Shown piece by piece: positions 1-8,743 of a stretch of DNA of 64,000 nucleotides (within the stretch, counting starts at the first letter, position 1; each line of letters begins with the position of its first letter). Source of the stretch: Rubrobacter indicoceani (GTDB taxonomy: Bacteria; Actinomycetota; Rubrobacteria; Rubrobacterales; Rubrobacteraceae); the NCBI RefSeq assembly GCF_003568865.1, contig NZ_CP031115.1:1116001-1180000 (forward strand). The letters are read 5' to 3'. The position numbers and the translations under genes are program-made. Under the pieces are notes generated by a model, which did no database searches, was not told the origin of the DNA, and saw only the letters and a list, made by a program, of their open reading frames with translations.

Positions 1-1028
1 CGCCCGTATCGGGAGTGGGTCCCGAGGTAGTGGATCAGGTCCTTCGGGGAGACTATCGCCTCGGCTTTGTGGACGACCGCCGGGCAGACTATCCGGCTGC
101 ACGCCCGGAGCGCCTGGAGCAGGTCGTGGGCCTCTGGCTGGTTCTGGCAGTCCGTCCCCATCCGCTTCCAGAGGAAAGCCACCGCGTCGAGGCGCATCAC
201 CTCCACCCCGACGTTTGCGAGGCCCAGCAGCACGTCCGTCATCTCCGTAAAGACGCGGGGGTTTGACCAGTCGAGGTCCCACTGAAAGCTCTCGAACGTG
301 GTCCAGACCCACCGGCCGAGCTCTCTGTCGAAGGTGAAGGAGCCGGGTGAGGTTTCGGGGAAGACCTCGGGGAGCGTGGCTTCGTAGGCGTCGGGCATCT
401 CGCGGTCGGGGAAGGTGAGGTACATCTCGCAGTGCTCTTTCTCTCCGGCGCGGGCCTTTTCCGCCCAGCCGTGTTCGCGGGCGGTATGGTTCAGGACAAG
501 GTCTACACAGACGCTTATCCCGGCCTCGCGAAAGACGCTGCAGACTCTGCGCAGATCATCCATCGTACCGAGGTGCCGGTCGACCCTGCGGTAGTCCCGG
601 ACGGCGTAACCGCCGTCGTTCGCCCCATCGCGGGTTTCAAGGAGCGGCATCAGGTGCAGGTACGTTACGCCGAGTTCTTCGAGGTACGGAAGCTTTTTGG
701 GAAGGTGCTCGAGGTCCCCGGCGAAAAGGTCCACGTAGCAGACGTAGCCGATGGCCCTCTCCGACTGAAACCAGCCGGGGTCAACCATTCGCCGGAGGTC
801 GAGGAGCTTCAACTCTTCGGGGCGGGCGGCGTAGTTTTCCGCGAGCAGCCCGACGAGGCGCGCGACGGAGCTTTCGTAGTCCCTGCGAGCGCCGTAGGGC
901 GGTCGGAGGCCCTCGGTCAGGTCGGTCCAGTAGCGGTCGAGCCGTACGCCGAAGATGTCGCGGTCGCGGGCGGAGAGAGGCGCGAGGTGTCTGTGCGCGG
1001 CGAGCGAGGCCCGTTCCTTGAGGTTCAT
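1..1028 (-). CDS. Amylosucrase-type GH13 enzyme, partial (C-terminal part lies beyond the window)
   Basis: Glycoside hydrolase family 13 enzyme of the amylosucrase type: it splits sucrose and transfers the glucosyl unit to an alpha-glucan, probably in the cytoplasm. The 342 visible residues, from an ATG at 1028, run off the window at base 1. Seen in order: a helical N-terminal part (VARLVGLLAENYAARP), the barrel entry DPGWFQSERAIGY, YVDLFAGDL, NDGGYAVRDYR, DLVLNHTA, the nucleophile Asp in VMRLDAVAFLWK and the acid Glu in HKAEAIV. This order fits amylosucrase better than trehalose synthase or oligo-1,6-glucosidase, though the C-terminal half is not visible to settle it. There is no signal peptide. 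It is divergent from purU with 190 bp between the starts. Confidence 0.85.
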   Translation of the reverse strand, partial: MNLKERASLAAHRHLAPLSARDRDIFGVRLDRYWTDLTEGLRPPYGARRDYESSVARLVGLLAENYAARPEELKLLDLRRMVDPGWFQSERAIGYVCYVDLFAGDLEHLPKKLPYLEELGVTYLHLMPLLETRDGANDGGYAVRDYRRVDRHLGTMDDLRRVCSVFREAGISVCVDLVLNHTAREHGWAEKARAGEKEHCEMYLTFPDREMPDAYEATLPEVFPETSPGSFTFDRELGRWVWTTFESFQWDLDWSNPRVFTEMTDVLLGLANVGVEVMRLDAVAFLWKRMGTDCQNQPEAHDLLQALRACSRIVCPAVVHKAEAIVSPKDLIHYLGTHSRYG

Positions 1029-1218
1029 GCACGCATGCTAATACAACGCGGCGGGTCCGGCTTGCAATACCCCGCTGCACAAGGCCCTACGGAGAAGCGG
1101 GGGCTCTGGCGGATATGCGTCGGCCGGTGGGGGTGGTCTTGCAAGAGGGTGTTTCGCCCGGCCGGCGCATGTAACGGAGTGTGGCAGAATACCGTCTGTT
1201 GCGGAACCCGAAACGAGC

Positions 1219-2085
1219 GTGAAGGAACGTTACTTGAGCTACAACCTGAGGCTACTTATCTCCTGCCCGGACCGGCGAGGCATAATCGCCGCCATCTCGT
1301 CTTTTATCTCGCTGCACGACGGGAACATCCTCTCGGCGGATCAGTTCGTGAGCCGGAGCGGCAGGTTCTTTATGCGCCTCGAGGTCGAGGGCAACGGTTT
1401 CGGGCTTTCACGCGAGGAGTTCTCCGGGGCCTTCACGCCCGTCGCCCGCCGCCACGACATGGACTGGCGCGTAAGCTATACCGACGCCCCCAAAAAGATG
1501 GCCGTTCTTGTCTCGGGCTACGACCACTGCCTTATAGACCTGCTCTGGCGGTGGGAGTCGGGCGACTTCGAGGCGGAGTTCCCGCTCGTCATCTCCAACC
1601 ACGACAGGCTTAGAAGCCGCGTCGAGAGCTACGGCGTCCCGTACCACCACCTGCCCGTTTTAGAGGGGGAGAAAGAGGGACAGGAGCGAAAAGTCATTGA
1701 GCTGCTCGCCGAACACGACATAGACCTCGTGGTGCTGGCGCGGTACATGCAGATCCTCAGCCCGGACTTTGTGGCGGCGTACCCGGAGAAGATAGTGAAC
1801 ATCCACCACTCGTTTCTTCCGGCTTTTGTCGGGGCCGACCCGTACCGGCGGGCGCACGAGCGGGGGGTGAAGATGATCGGGGCCACGGCCCACTACGTCA
1901 CCGACGAGCTGGACGCCGGGCAGATAATCCACCAGGACGTGGCTCACGTTACCCACCGCCACTCCATCGAGGACCTTGTCCGGCTCGGGGGCGAGGTCGA
2001 ACGCCGGGTTCTTGCCCGCGCCGTCCGCTGGCACCTCGAGGATCGCGTGTTGGTCGACGGAGCCCGGACCGTGGTCTTTGAATAA
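1219..2085 (+). CDS. purU: Formyltetrahydrofolate deformylase PurU
   Basis: Hydrolyses 10-formyltetrahydrofolate to formate and tetrahydrofolate, feeding formate to purine synthesis and balancing one-carbon pools. The 288-residue length is normal. An N-terminal ACT domain (about residues 10-85, starting LLISCPDRRGIIAAIS) is followed by a PurN-like formyl-transfer fold (95-288). The catalytic residues are visible: N194 and H196 in VNIHHSFLPAF, and D232 in TDELDAGQII. The GTG start at 1219 matches the N-terminus of the family. It is followed 45 bp later by hisZ on the same strand, with a possible separate promoter in between. Confidence 0.93.
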   Translation: MKERYLSYNLRLLISCPDRRGIIAAISSFISLHDGNILSADQFVSRSGRFFMRLEVEGNGFGLSREEFSGAFTPVARRHDMDWRVSYTDAPKKMAVLVSGYDHCLIDLLWRWESGDFEAEFPLVISNHDRLRSRVESYGVPYHHLPVLEGEKEGQERKVIELLAEHDIDLVVLARYMQILSPDFVAAYPEKIVNIHHSFLPAFVGADPYRRAHERGVKMIGATAHYVTDELDAGQIIHQDVAHVTHRHSIEDLVRLGGEVERRVLARAVRWHLEDRVLVDGARTVVFE

Positions 2086-2130
2086 GGCAGCCGGGTAAAA
2101 ACAGGCTTATCGGTTAAGATAGCGGACTGT

Positions 2131-3450
2131 ATGGAACTCCCCGAGAAGAACCGGAAAGACAAGCGAAACGGCGCGGTCGAGCTGCCCGACGAGGTTCCCG
2201 GCGGGATGCCGAGGAAGTTCTCGACGACGCCCGGCACGCGGGACATGCTCCCGCCCGAGGCGATGCGCCTCTTTGACGTGGAGCGCCGGGCGATAGACCG
2301 CTTCCGGGCCCACGGCTTCCGCGAGGTCGTCACGCCCGCGCTCGAGTACGCCGAGGTCATGGAGGAGCCGCACCTGCGCGACGCCTCCTTCAAGCTCTTT
2401 GACCCGGACAACCAGATGCTCCTGCTCCGCCCGGAGATGACGACGCCCATCGCCCGGCTCGTGGCGCAGCGGCTCAAGGACGCCCCCGTGCCGCACAAGC
2501 TCTCGTACTGCCTGCCGGTGTACCGGCGCAGCGGGGTCGGACGCGGGCAGTCGGCGGAGTTCCACCAGGCCGGGGTGGAGGTCGTCGGCTCGGCCAGCCC
2601 GGGCGAGGACGCCGGGGCGATCTCACTTCTCATGGACGTGCTCGAGAGCTTCGGGCTCACCCCCGGCGAGGATTTCTCGGTCGTGCTTGGGCAGGCGTCG
2701 TTCTACAAAAGCTACGTCGAGGAGAACGCGGGCGAGGCCGCGGCGGAACTCCTTGAAGCGCTCGCGGCGAAAGACCTCGTGCGGGTGGATGAGATCTCCC
2801 GGAACCTTCCGCGAAACGCCGAAGGGATAAGGGAGATACCGCGCCTCGTCGGTCGCGCCGACGACGAGGGGCTGCTCGACGCCGCGTCGGGGTATGCAAC
2901 GGGCCGGGCCGCCGCCGCGTTCGGGAACCTGAAGGAGATACTCGGCTATCTGGAGGCCGTCGGGCGAACCGGGGGCGTTATCCTCGACCTCGGCCTTATC
3001 GGTCGCTACGGTTACTACACCGGGGCGGTCTACGAGGTCTACGCCCGGGGGATGGGCTTCTCCGTAGCGTCGGGCGGTCGCTACGACGGGCTGCTCTCGC
3101 GGTTCGGGGAGGAGGCCCCGGCGACGGGGTTCGCCATCTCTCTTGAGCGTCTGATCCAGATCCTCCCCGAAAAACCGCCCGCACCGCTTCTCCTGATGCT
3201 CGGTCGGGACGTTCGCGCCGCCGGGATGGCCGCTCGACTGCGGGAGAGCGGGGTCGCCGTCCTGCACGTCGCGGAGGATTTCTCCCCCGGGGAGGCGCGG
3301 CGCTACGCAAGGTCGGTCGGGGCCGACTCGGTCGTCTACCCGGACGACAACACCGAAGGCAACGACCTTAAGTTCACGCCCGTAGCCGCCGGAGACTCCG
3401 GGACGCTTACGGTGGACGAGCTGGCCGCCGAACGGGGAGGCGCCGGATGA
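2131..3450 (+). CDS. hisZ: ATP phosphoribosyltransferase regulatory subunit HisZ
   Basis: Class II aminoacyl-tRNA-synthetase-like partner of the short HisG; together they form the hetero-octameric first enzyme of histidine synthesis and HisZ mediates histidine feedback. The 439 residues include LLLRPEMTTPIARL (motif-2 region), RRSGVGRGQSAEFHQAGVE and the C-terminal core GRYGYYTGAVYE...SGGRYDGLL. A HisS identity is less likely because hisG follows immediately and is the short form. The first 25 residues are an unusual polar extension; an ATG at 2206 would give a more typical N-terminus. A TAAGAT hexamer at 2115-2120 lies 10 nt before the first ATG. The stop overlaps the hisG start (ATGA). Confidence 0.9.
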   Translation: MELPEKNRKDKRNGAVELPDEVPGGMPRKFSTTPGTRDMLPPEAMRLFDVERRAIDRFRAHGFREVVTPALEYAEVMEEPHLRDASFKLFDPDNQMLLLRPEMTTPIARLVAQRLKDAPVPHKLSYCLPVYRRSGVGRGQSAEFHQAGVEVVGSASPGEDAGAISLLMDVLESFGLTPGEDFSVVLGQASFYKSYVEENAGEAAAELLEALAAKDLVRVDEISRNLPRNAEGIREIPRLVGRADDEGLLDAASGYATGRAAAAFGNLKEILGYLEAVGRTGGVILDLGLIGRYGYYTGAVYEVYARGMGFSVASGGRYDGLLSRFGEEAPATGFAISLERLIQILPEKPPAPLLLMLGRDVRAAGMAARLRESGVAVLHVAEDFSPGEARRYARSVGADSVVYPDDNTEGNDLKFTPVAAGDSGTLTVDELAAERGGAG

Positions 3451-4097
3451 AAAACGAGAGCCTGAGGGTCGCGGTCCCGAAGGGAGCTATCTTTGAGGAC
3501 GCTCTCGTCGCTCTGGAAGCGGCGGGGCTTCCGGCGGAGGTTCTGCGCGACAACGGACGCAGGCTTATCTACCGGGTGGACCGCTTTGAGTTCATCATAA
3601 GCCGCCCGACCGACGTTCCGGTCTTTGTGGAACACGGTGCGGCGGATGTCGGGATAGTCGGCAAGGACGTGCTGGAGGAACAGGGCCCGAATGTTGTAGA
3701 GCTCGCCGACCTCGGGACGGGGGGATGCCGGATGATCCTTGCCGCGAGCCGCGCCGACGCTGACGCGGTCAAGCGGTCCATAAGCCGCGCCGAGGTCGTG
3801 CGCGTCGGGACAAAGTTCCCGTCCATCGCGCGGCGGTACTTCGAGTCGCTCGGCCGGCAGGCGGAGTTCATCAAGCTGCACGGCTCGATAGAGCTCGCCC
3901 CCCTTGTCGGGCTTGCGGACTGCATCGTCGACCTCACCGCAACCGGAACGACCCTGAAGGAGAACGATCTCGTGATCCTCGACGAAATCTCGACCTCGAC
4001 CGCCCGCCTTATTGCGAACCGTGGCTCGTACCGCCTGAAACACAGGTCCATCTCGCACATGGCCCGCGCGATGCAGAGCGGGAAAGCAGAGGTCTAG
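3447..4097 (+). CDS. hisG: ATP phosphoribosyltransferase catalytic subunit, short form
   Basis: Joins ATP and PRPP to phosphoribosyl-ATP, the first step of histidine synthesis. At 216 residues it lacks the C-terminal regulatory domain of long HisG, consistent with its dependence on the HisZ encoded just upstream. Visible features are the start LRVAVPKGAIFEDAL, the hinge region DVGIVGKDVLEE and the PRPP-binding loop DLTATGTTLKEN near residues 160-172. It starts inside the hisZ stop codon (4-bp overlap), indicating translational coupling, and is followed 1 bp later by hisD. Confidence 0.95.
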   Translation: MKNESLRVAVPKGAIFEDALVALEAAGLPAEVLRDNGRRLIYRVDRFEFIISRPTDVPVFVEHGAADVGIVGKDVLEEQGPNVVELADLGTGGCRMILAASRADADAVKRSISRAEVVRVGTKFPSIARRYFESLGRQAEFIKLHGSIELAPLVGLADCIVDLTATGTTLKENDLVILDEISTSTARLIANRGSYRLKHRSISHMARAMQSGKAEV

Positions 4098-4098
4098 G

Positions 4099-5358
4099 AT
4101 GACGAAGCGACTCGACGCCCGCGAGGTTGGAGCAGGGATAGTGCGTGAGATCCGCGCCCCCGGCGGCTTCCTCGACCCGGAAGTCCGAAACGTCGCCCGG
4201 GGGATCGTAGACGACGTTCGCGCGCGCGGCGACGCGGCGGTCCTTGAGTACACCGAACGCTTCGACGGGGTCAGCCTCGACTACCTCCGCGTCCCGAAGG
4301 AGGAGATCTTCGCGGCGCGGGCTGAGATGCCGGACGAGATAGAAGAGGCGTTCGAGCTGGCCATCGCGAACGTCAGGCGTTTTGCGGCACGGGAGATGCC
4401 GCGCGGCTTTGAGATCCGTCGCGGCGGGGAGGTCCTCGGGCAGCGCATACGCCCGATCCGGCGCGCTGGCATCTACGCCCCCGGCGGCCACGGCGCGTAT
4501 CCGTCCTCGCTCTACATGTCCGCCGTCCCGGCCATCGTCGCCGGGGTCGATGAGATCTGCATCTGCGCCTCGCCCGGTCGCGACGGCGAGGTGAACCGTT
4601 CCGTTCTGGCCGTCGCCTCGATGCTCGGCCTCGATGAGGTCTACGCCGCAGGCGGGGCGCAGGCGATAGCTGCGATGGCGCACGGCACCGAGACCATCCC
4701 GGCCGTGAACAAGATCTTCGGCCCCGGCAACGACTTTGTTACCGCTGCCAAGCTCGAGGTCTTCGGGACGGTCGGCATAGACGCCCCGCAGGGCCCGTCG
4801 GACGTGCTCGTTATCGCCGACGCTTCGGCGTTCCCCGAGCGCGTCGCCCTCGACCTCATGGCCCAGGCCGAGCACCTCTCCGGCGCCTCCGCCGTTCTTG
4901 TAACGCCTGCAGAAAAGCTGCTGGACAGCGTGGAACCGCTCCTGAGCGGGGAACCCGCCGAGCTCGTTACGCTTGTTCTCTGCCGGGACCTCACGCAGGC
5001 CGCCGAGATATCGAACGCCTACGCCCCGGAGCACGCCCACGTTATCTCCGAAGACCACGAGGCCGTCCTGAACGACCTGCGCGAGGTGGGGATGCTCGGC
5101 GTGGGGGACTTCAGCCCCATCGCCCTCTCCGACTATGCCGCCGGGCCGTCTCATGTTCTCCCGACAAGCGGAACCGCCGCCTGGGCCTCGCCCCGCAGCG
5201 TCGCCGACTTTCTTGTCCGCACGAACTACATGCAGCTCGACGGCGCAGCGCTGGACGAGCTCGCCCCGCACGTAGAGCGCCTCGCCCGCCTCGAGGGCTT
5301 CGAGAACCACGCCAGAAGCGTCGAAGTGCGCGGAAAGAAGCGCAGAAGAAGTGACTGA
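4099..5358 (+). CDS. hisD: Histidinol dehydrogenase
   Basis: Zinc-dependent oxidation of L-histidinol to L-histidine with two NAD+, the last two steps of the pathway. The 419-residue length is typical. The family signature is clear: [14 protein letters not shown], then [15 protein letters not shown], the zinc/substrate segment [13 protein letters not shown], and the conserved [10 protein letters not shown]. The gene begins 1 bp after hisG and its end overlaps the following GNAT gene by 8 bp, so it belongs to the same operon. Confidence 0.96.
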   Translation: MTKRLDAREVGAGIVREIRAPGGFLDPEVRNVARGIVDDVRARGDAAVLEYTERFDGVSLDYLRVPKEEIFAARAEMPDEIEEAFELAIANVRRFAAREMPRGFEIRRGGEVLGQRIRPIRRAGIYAPGGHGAYPSSLYMSAVPAIVAGVDEICICASPGRDGEVNRSVLAVASMLGLDEVYAAGGAQAIAAMAHGTETIPAVNKIFGPGNDFVTAAKLEVFGTVGIDAPQGPSDVLVIADASAFPERVALDLMAQAEHLSGASAVLVTPAEKLLDSVEPLLSGEPAELVTLVLCRDLTQAAEISNAYAPEHAHVISEDHEAVLNDLREVGMLGVGDFSPIALSDYAAGPSHVLPTSGTAAWASPRSVADFLVRTNYMQLDGAALDELAPHVERLARLEGFENHARSVEVRGKKRRRSD

Positions 5359-5779
5359 TATCGAGGTCCGTGAAACGACGACCGAAGCCGAAACCCGCGC
5401 CGTATACCCGGTCATGCGCCAGCTGAGGCCGCACCTCGATGAAGACGATTTCGTAGAGGCGGTCGGTCGGATGCGCGGCGAAGGATACCGGCTCGCAGCG
5501 GCCTGCAGCGGCGGCAGACCCGTCGGGGCGGCGGGTTTCCGGGTTCAGGAGTACCTGGCACACGGAAAGCACCTGTACGTGGACGACCTTGTAACGTCCG
5601 ACGACGCCCGCTCCGGCGGGGTCGGAAAGGCGATGCTCGGCTGGCTTGAAGACGAGGCGCGACGGGTCGGCTGCAAAAGCCTGCAGCTCGACTCCGGAGT
5701 CGGGCGAAAAGACGCCCACCGCTTCTACTTCCGGGAGCGTATGACCATCGCCTCATACCATTTCACTAAAGAACTCTGA
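5351..5779 (+). CDS. GNAT family N-acetyltransferase embedded in the histidine operon
   Basis: A 142-residue single-domain GNAT acetyltransferase with unknown acceptor. The acetyl-CoA loop region reads DDARSGGVGKAMLGWLEDEAR, with the family's R/Q-x-x-G-x-G/A step present as GGVGKA, followed by a beta-bulge segment KSLQLDSGV and FYFRERMTI. The GTG start at 5351 overlaps hisD by 8 bp, so the gene is co-translated with the pathway. No known histidine step needs an acetyltransferase here. It may protect against, or detoxify, a pathway amine, but that is speculation. Confidence 0.8.
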   Translation: MTDIEVRETTTEAETRAVYPVMRQLRPHLDEDDFVEAVGRMRGEGYRLAAACSGGRPVGAAGFRVQEYLAHGKHLYVDDLVTSDDARSGGVGKAMLGWLEDEARRVGCKSLQLDSGVGRKDAHRFYFRERMTIASYHFTKEL

Positions 5780-5825
5780 ACGTTACGTAGTTGCGCTTGA
5801 TCAATACATTCGGGAGGTATCTGTA

Positions 5826-6410
5826 GTGCCAAGAGCGGGGAGCGCGGAGCGCAGGACGGGCGAGACGTACGTAAAGGTCTCGGTCGAGATAGACGGAAGC
5901 GGGAGGGCCGAGGTAGAGACGGGGGTGGGGTTTCTGGATCACGTCCTGCATCTCTTTGCGCATCACTCCGGGATGGACCTCACGGTAGAGGCCGAGGGCG
6001 ATACCTGGGTGGACGACCATCACACCGTCGAGGACACGGGCCTCGTTCTCGGGCGGGCGTTCGATGAGGCGCTCGGGGACCGGTCCGGCCTCGTGCGTTT
6101 CGCCGACGCGAGCGCGCCGCTTATCGAGGCGATGTCAACGGCCGTTATAGACCTCGGCGGGCGGTCGCACCTGACGCTCGACCTCGGTGAGACGCCGGAG
6201 AAGATAGGGACCTTCGACGTGGAGCTTTTCCACGAGTTCCTCCGGGCCTTTACCCAGTACGGACACTTCACCCTGCACCTCAACTGCCACTACGGTATCA
6301 ACGCCCACCACAAGGTCGAGAGCGGCGTCAAGGCGATGGCCGTTGCGTTCCGGGAGGGCGTGGCGGTGCGGGCGGGCGGCAGCGCGTCAACAAAGGGGGT
6401 CATAGACTAG
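5826..6410 (+). CDS. hisB: Imidazoleglycerol-phosphate dehydratase
   Basis: Mn-dependent dehydration of imidazole glycerol phosphate to imidazole acetol phosphate (histidine step 6). The 194 residues are the monofunctional form, without an N-terminal histidinol-phosphatase domain. Metal motifs are complete: FLDHVLHLFAHHSGMDL, DDHHTVEDTG, and NCHYGINAHHKVES. The GTG start at 5826 follows a good ribosome-binding site (gggaggt, about 5811). Because HisB here lacks the phosphatase half, that step must be done by another protein; see the HAD gene that follows after 1 bp. Confidence 0.96.
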   Translation: MPRAGSAERRTGETYVKVSVEIDGSGRAEVETGVGFLDHVLHLFAHHSGMDLTVEAEGDTWVDDHHTVEDTGLVLGRAFDEALGDRSGLVRFADASAPLIEAMSTAVIDLGGRSHLTLDLGETPEKIGTFDVELFHEFLRAFTQYGHFTLHLNCHYGINAHHKVESGVKAMAVAFREGVAVRAGGSASTKGVID

Positions 6411-6411
6411 C

Positions 6412-7059
6412 GTGGTTAAACCTCTGGAGAACCGGAAGATAGACACCGTTGTCTTCGACATCGGGAACGTGCTCGTGGACTTCGACCCGCGCTACATGTA
6501 CCGGAAGGTCTTTGCGGACGAGGCGGAGATGGAGCGGTTTATAGAGACGGTAACGACCCCGGCGTGGCACCTGGAGCAGGACCGGGGCCGGACGATGGCC
6601 GTTGCGACCAGGTTGCTCGTCTCCGAGCACCCCGAACGCCGGGACCAGATAGAGGCCTATTACAAGCGCTGGGACGAGATGTTCAACGGCCCGATACCGG
6701 GCAGCGTGGACATACTCCACGAGTTGGAGGGCCGGGGATACACGCTCTACGCGCTGACCAACTGGTCGGCGGAGCTTTTCGGTCGGGCGCGGGAGACCTT
6801 CCCGTTTCTCGGCGTGTTCCGGGAGATCGTCGTCTCCGGCGAGCTTGGCCTTATAAAGCCCGACCTCGAAATCTACGGGGTTCTTGTAGACCGCACCGGC
6901 CTCGACCCCGGAACCTCGGCCTTTATAGACGATTCGCCCGCCAACGTCGAGACGGCAAACAGGCTCGGCTTTACCGGGATCGCCTTCACCGACCCGCCCG
7001 CCCTGCGGGACGACCTCGCGGAACTCGGGCTGCTGGACAGGACGGGGGCCGCCGGATGA
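6412..7059 (+). CDS. HAD-superfamily phosphatase of the YihX-like group, inside the his operon
   Basis: A 215-residue HAD subfamily IA hydrolase. Motif I is VFDIGNVLVDFDP, with nucleophile Asp and Gly instead of Asp at the +2 position, as in YihX-type sugar phosphatases. Motif II is LTNWS, the Lys motif is LGLIKPD, and motif IV is FIDDSPANVETA. It lies between hisB (1 bp away) and hisH (4-bp overlap), so it is in the operon. Histidinol-phosphatase, the step otherwise missing, is an attractive but unproven role. General sugar-phosphatase activity is the conservative alternative. Confidence 0.8.
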   Translation: MVKPLENRKIDTVVFDIGNVLVDFDPRYMYRKVFADEAEMERFIETVTTPAWHLEQDRGRTMAVATRLLVSEHPERRDQIEAYYKRWDEMFNGPIPGSVDILHELEGRGYTLYALTNWSAELFGRARETFPFLGVFREIVVSGELGLIKPDLEIYGVLVDRTGLDPGTSAFIDDSPANVETANRLGFTGIAFTDPPALRDDLAELGLLDRTGAAG

Positions 7060-7673
7060 AGGTCGCCGTTATAGACTACGACGCCGGGAACACGCTCTCG
7101 GTAACGAAAGCCCTGCAGAAAGTCGGGGCCGACGTTGATCTCACCTGCGACCCCGACCGCATCGCCTCGGCCGACGCGGTGGTCCTGCCGGGCGTCGGGG
7201 CGTTCGGAGACTGCATGCGTGAGATCCGGGCCCGCGGCATGGACGAGGCCGCTCGCGAAGCCTTCGAGTCCGGTAAACCGTTTCTCGGGGTCTGCGTCGG
7301 GTTGCAGATACTCTTCGACGGCTCCGAGGAAGCCCCGGACGCGCCCGGCCTCGGCCTGATGCCGGGCAGGGTAGTGCGCTTCGATGTATCAGAACAGAAG
7401 CTCAAAGTCCCGCACATGGGCTGGAACCAGCTCTCCGTCACCCGCGAACACCCCGTTCTCGGCGACCTTGACGGCGAAGCGTTCTACTTCGTGCATTCGT
7501 ACTACCCCGAGCCGGAGAACGGCGACCTTCTCGGCACCTCCGGGTACGGTGGACGGTTCTGCGCCGTCGCGGGCCGGGAGAACCTGATCGCGACGCAGTT
7601 TCACCCGGAGAAGTCAAGCCGCGCCGGGCTCGCGCTCTACAAAAACTTTCTTGAGTGGGGGCGGCGTGGCTAG
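7056..7673 (+). CDS. hisH: Imidazole glycerol phosphate synthase glutaminase subunit
   Basis: Class I glutaminase that supplies ammonia to HisF for imidazole ring closure. The 205 residues show the triad: Cys80 in FLGVCVGLQ, and His and Glu in ATQFHPEKSS near the C-terminus. The oxyanion strand is PGVGAFGDCM. The ATG at 7056 overlaps the HAD stop. Its obligate partner hisF is not found in this window, so it must be encoded elsewhere in the genome. Confidence 0.95.
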   Translation: MKVAVIDYDAGNTLSVTKALQKVGADVDLTCDPDRIASADAVVLPGVGAFGDCMREIRARGMDEAAREAFESGKPFLGVCVGLQILFDGSEEAPDAPGLGLMPGRVVRFDVSEQKLKVPHMGWNQLSVTREHPVLGDLDGEAFYFVHSYYPEPENGDLLGTSGYGGRFCAVAGRENLIATQFHPEKSSRAGLALYKNFLEWGRRG

Positions 7674-8391
7674 CCCGTTTGTTGTCTACCCGGCGATAGA
7701 CCTGCGGGGCGGGCGGTGCGTGCGGCTCAAGCAGGGCGACTTCAGGCGTCAGAAGGAGTACGACGCCGACCCGACAGGCCGCGCTCTTGAGTGGGAGCGG
7801 CGCGGGGCCGAGGTTATACACGTCGTTGATCTCGACGGGGCGAAGGAGGGGCGTCCGGTTCAGACGGACGTTGTTTCGAGCATCACGGCGGCGGTCGGCG
7901 TTCCGGTCCAGGTCGGGGGCGGCATCCGGACGCTGGATGATATCCGCGCCGTCCGGGAGGCCGGGGCGGGGCGGGTCGTGGTCGGGACGGCGGCGGTTAC
8001 GGACCGGGAGTTGCGGCTCCGGGCGGTCGAGGAACTGGGCGCCGGCCTTGTCGTTGCGGTGGATTCGCGCGACGGGATGGTCGCGACGCACGGCTGGCAG
8101 ACGGTGAGCCGGGTTCCGGTGCTGGAGCTGGCCTTCGAGCTTGTCGCCGACGGGGTCTCGTCGGTGCTCTTCACGGACGTCGGGCGGGACGGCATGGGGG
8201 GCGGGGCCGCGCTGGAACAGACCGCCGAGGTCGCTCGCATCATACCGACGGTAGCGAGCGGTGGCGTCCGCGGGGTGGAGGACATCACCTCGCTGGTCCG
8301 GGTCTCCGGCGTAACGGGCGTGATCGTCGGCACGGCCCTCTACGAGGGTCAGGTTGCGCTCGAAGAGCTGCTTGCGGCGACGCGGGGCTAG
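7666..8391 (+). CDS. hisA: Phosphoribosylformimino-5-aminoimidazole carboxamide ribotide isomerase
   Basis: Beta/alpha-barrel isomerase of histidine step 4. The catalytic base Asp is in VYPAIDLRGGRCVRL and the acid Asp is in VAVDSRDGMVATHGW. The phosphate-binding repeats QVGGGIR and SGGVRG are present. The GTG at 7666 gives the usual N-terminus; a TTG at 7651 in the same frame would add five residues. It overlaps the hisH end and closes this part of the operon. Its last 4 bases overlap the end of the convergent gene on the other strand. Confidence 0.95.
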   Translation: MASPFVVYPAIDLRGGRCVRLKQGDFRRQKEYDADPTGRALEWERRGAEVIHVVDLDGAKEGRPVQTDVVSSITAAVGVPVQVGGGIRTLDDIRAVREAGAGRVVVGTAAVTDRELRLRAVEELGAGLVVAVDSRDGMVATHGWQTVSRVPVLELAFELVADGVSSVLFTDVGRDGMGGGAALEQTAEVARIIPTVASGGVRGVEDITSLVRVSGVTGVIVGTALYEGQVALEELLAATRG

Positions 8392-8690
8392 AGTTCCAGC
8401 GAGGAGGTCTTTGATTCGCCCTCGTCGTACTTGACGGACTGCATCGCGTACCAGGCGAACTTGGAGAGCTTCTCGTCGGTGGGGCGGGCTTCGAGGCCGG
8501 CGTCTGCGATGGCGGCCCGGGCGGCGTCCACGCAGTTGTCGAGGGAGCCGGTTATCTCGTAGGCGCGGGAGGCGAGGTATCTGACGTTTACGGTGCGCTC
8601 GGCCGCGGCGACGGTGAAGGTCAGGTTGTACTCCTCGGTGCGGCTGTCGAAGTCGCCGGTGCGTCGGGCGGTGCAGGTGAGCTTGTTCAT
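8388..8690 (-). CDS. Hypothetical protein, about 100 residues
   Basis: Unrecognised small soluble protein. It starts MNKLTCTARRTGDFD, has an alternating strand pattern (YNLTFTVAAAERTVNVRYLA) and then helices (NCVDAARAAIADAGLEARP, DEKLSKFAWYAM). The ATG at 8690 is used; a GTG at 8696 in frame is possible. Codon use and third-position GC match the neighbours, and it does not overlap other genes except 4 bp with the convergent hisA end. No function can be given. Confidence 0.6.
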   Translation of the reverse strand: MNKLTCTARRTGDFDSRTEEYNLTFTVAAAERTVNVRYLASRAYEITGSLDNCVDAARAAIADAGLEARPTDEKLSKFAWYAMQSVKYDEGESKTSSLEL

Positions 8691-8743
8691 TGGCACATAC
8701 TAGCACCGGTCGGGTTCGGGTTAGACTGTCCGGCGGGAGATAG

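Noticed and set aside
432-1613. 393-codon plus frame across the amylosucrase gene and the purU start
   Set aside because: Covers the amylosucrase motifs in antisense and overlaps purU in another frame; no family motif.
2131-3450. Reading this gene as histidyl-tRNA synthetase
   Set aside because: It lacks a separate anticodon-binding ending of HisS type and is coupled to a short HisG, which needs HisZ.
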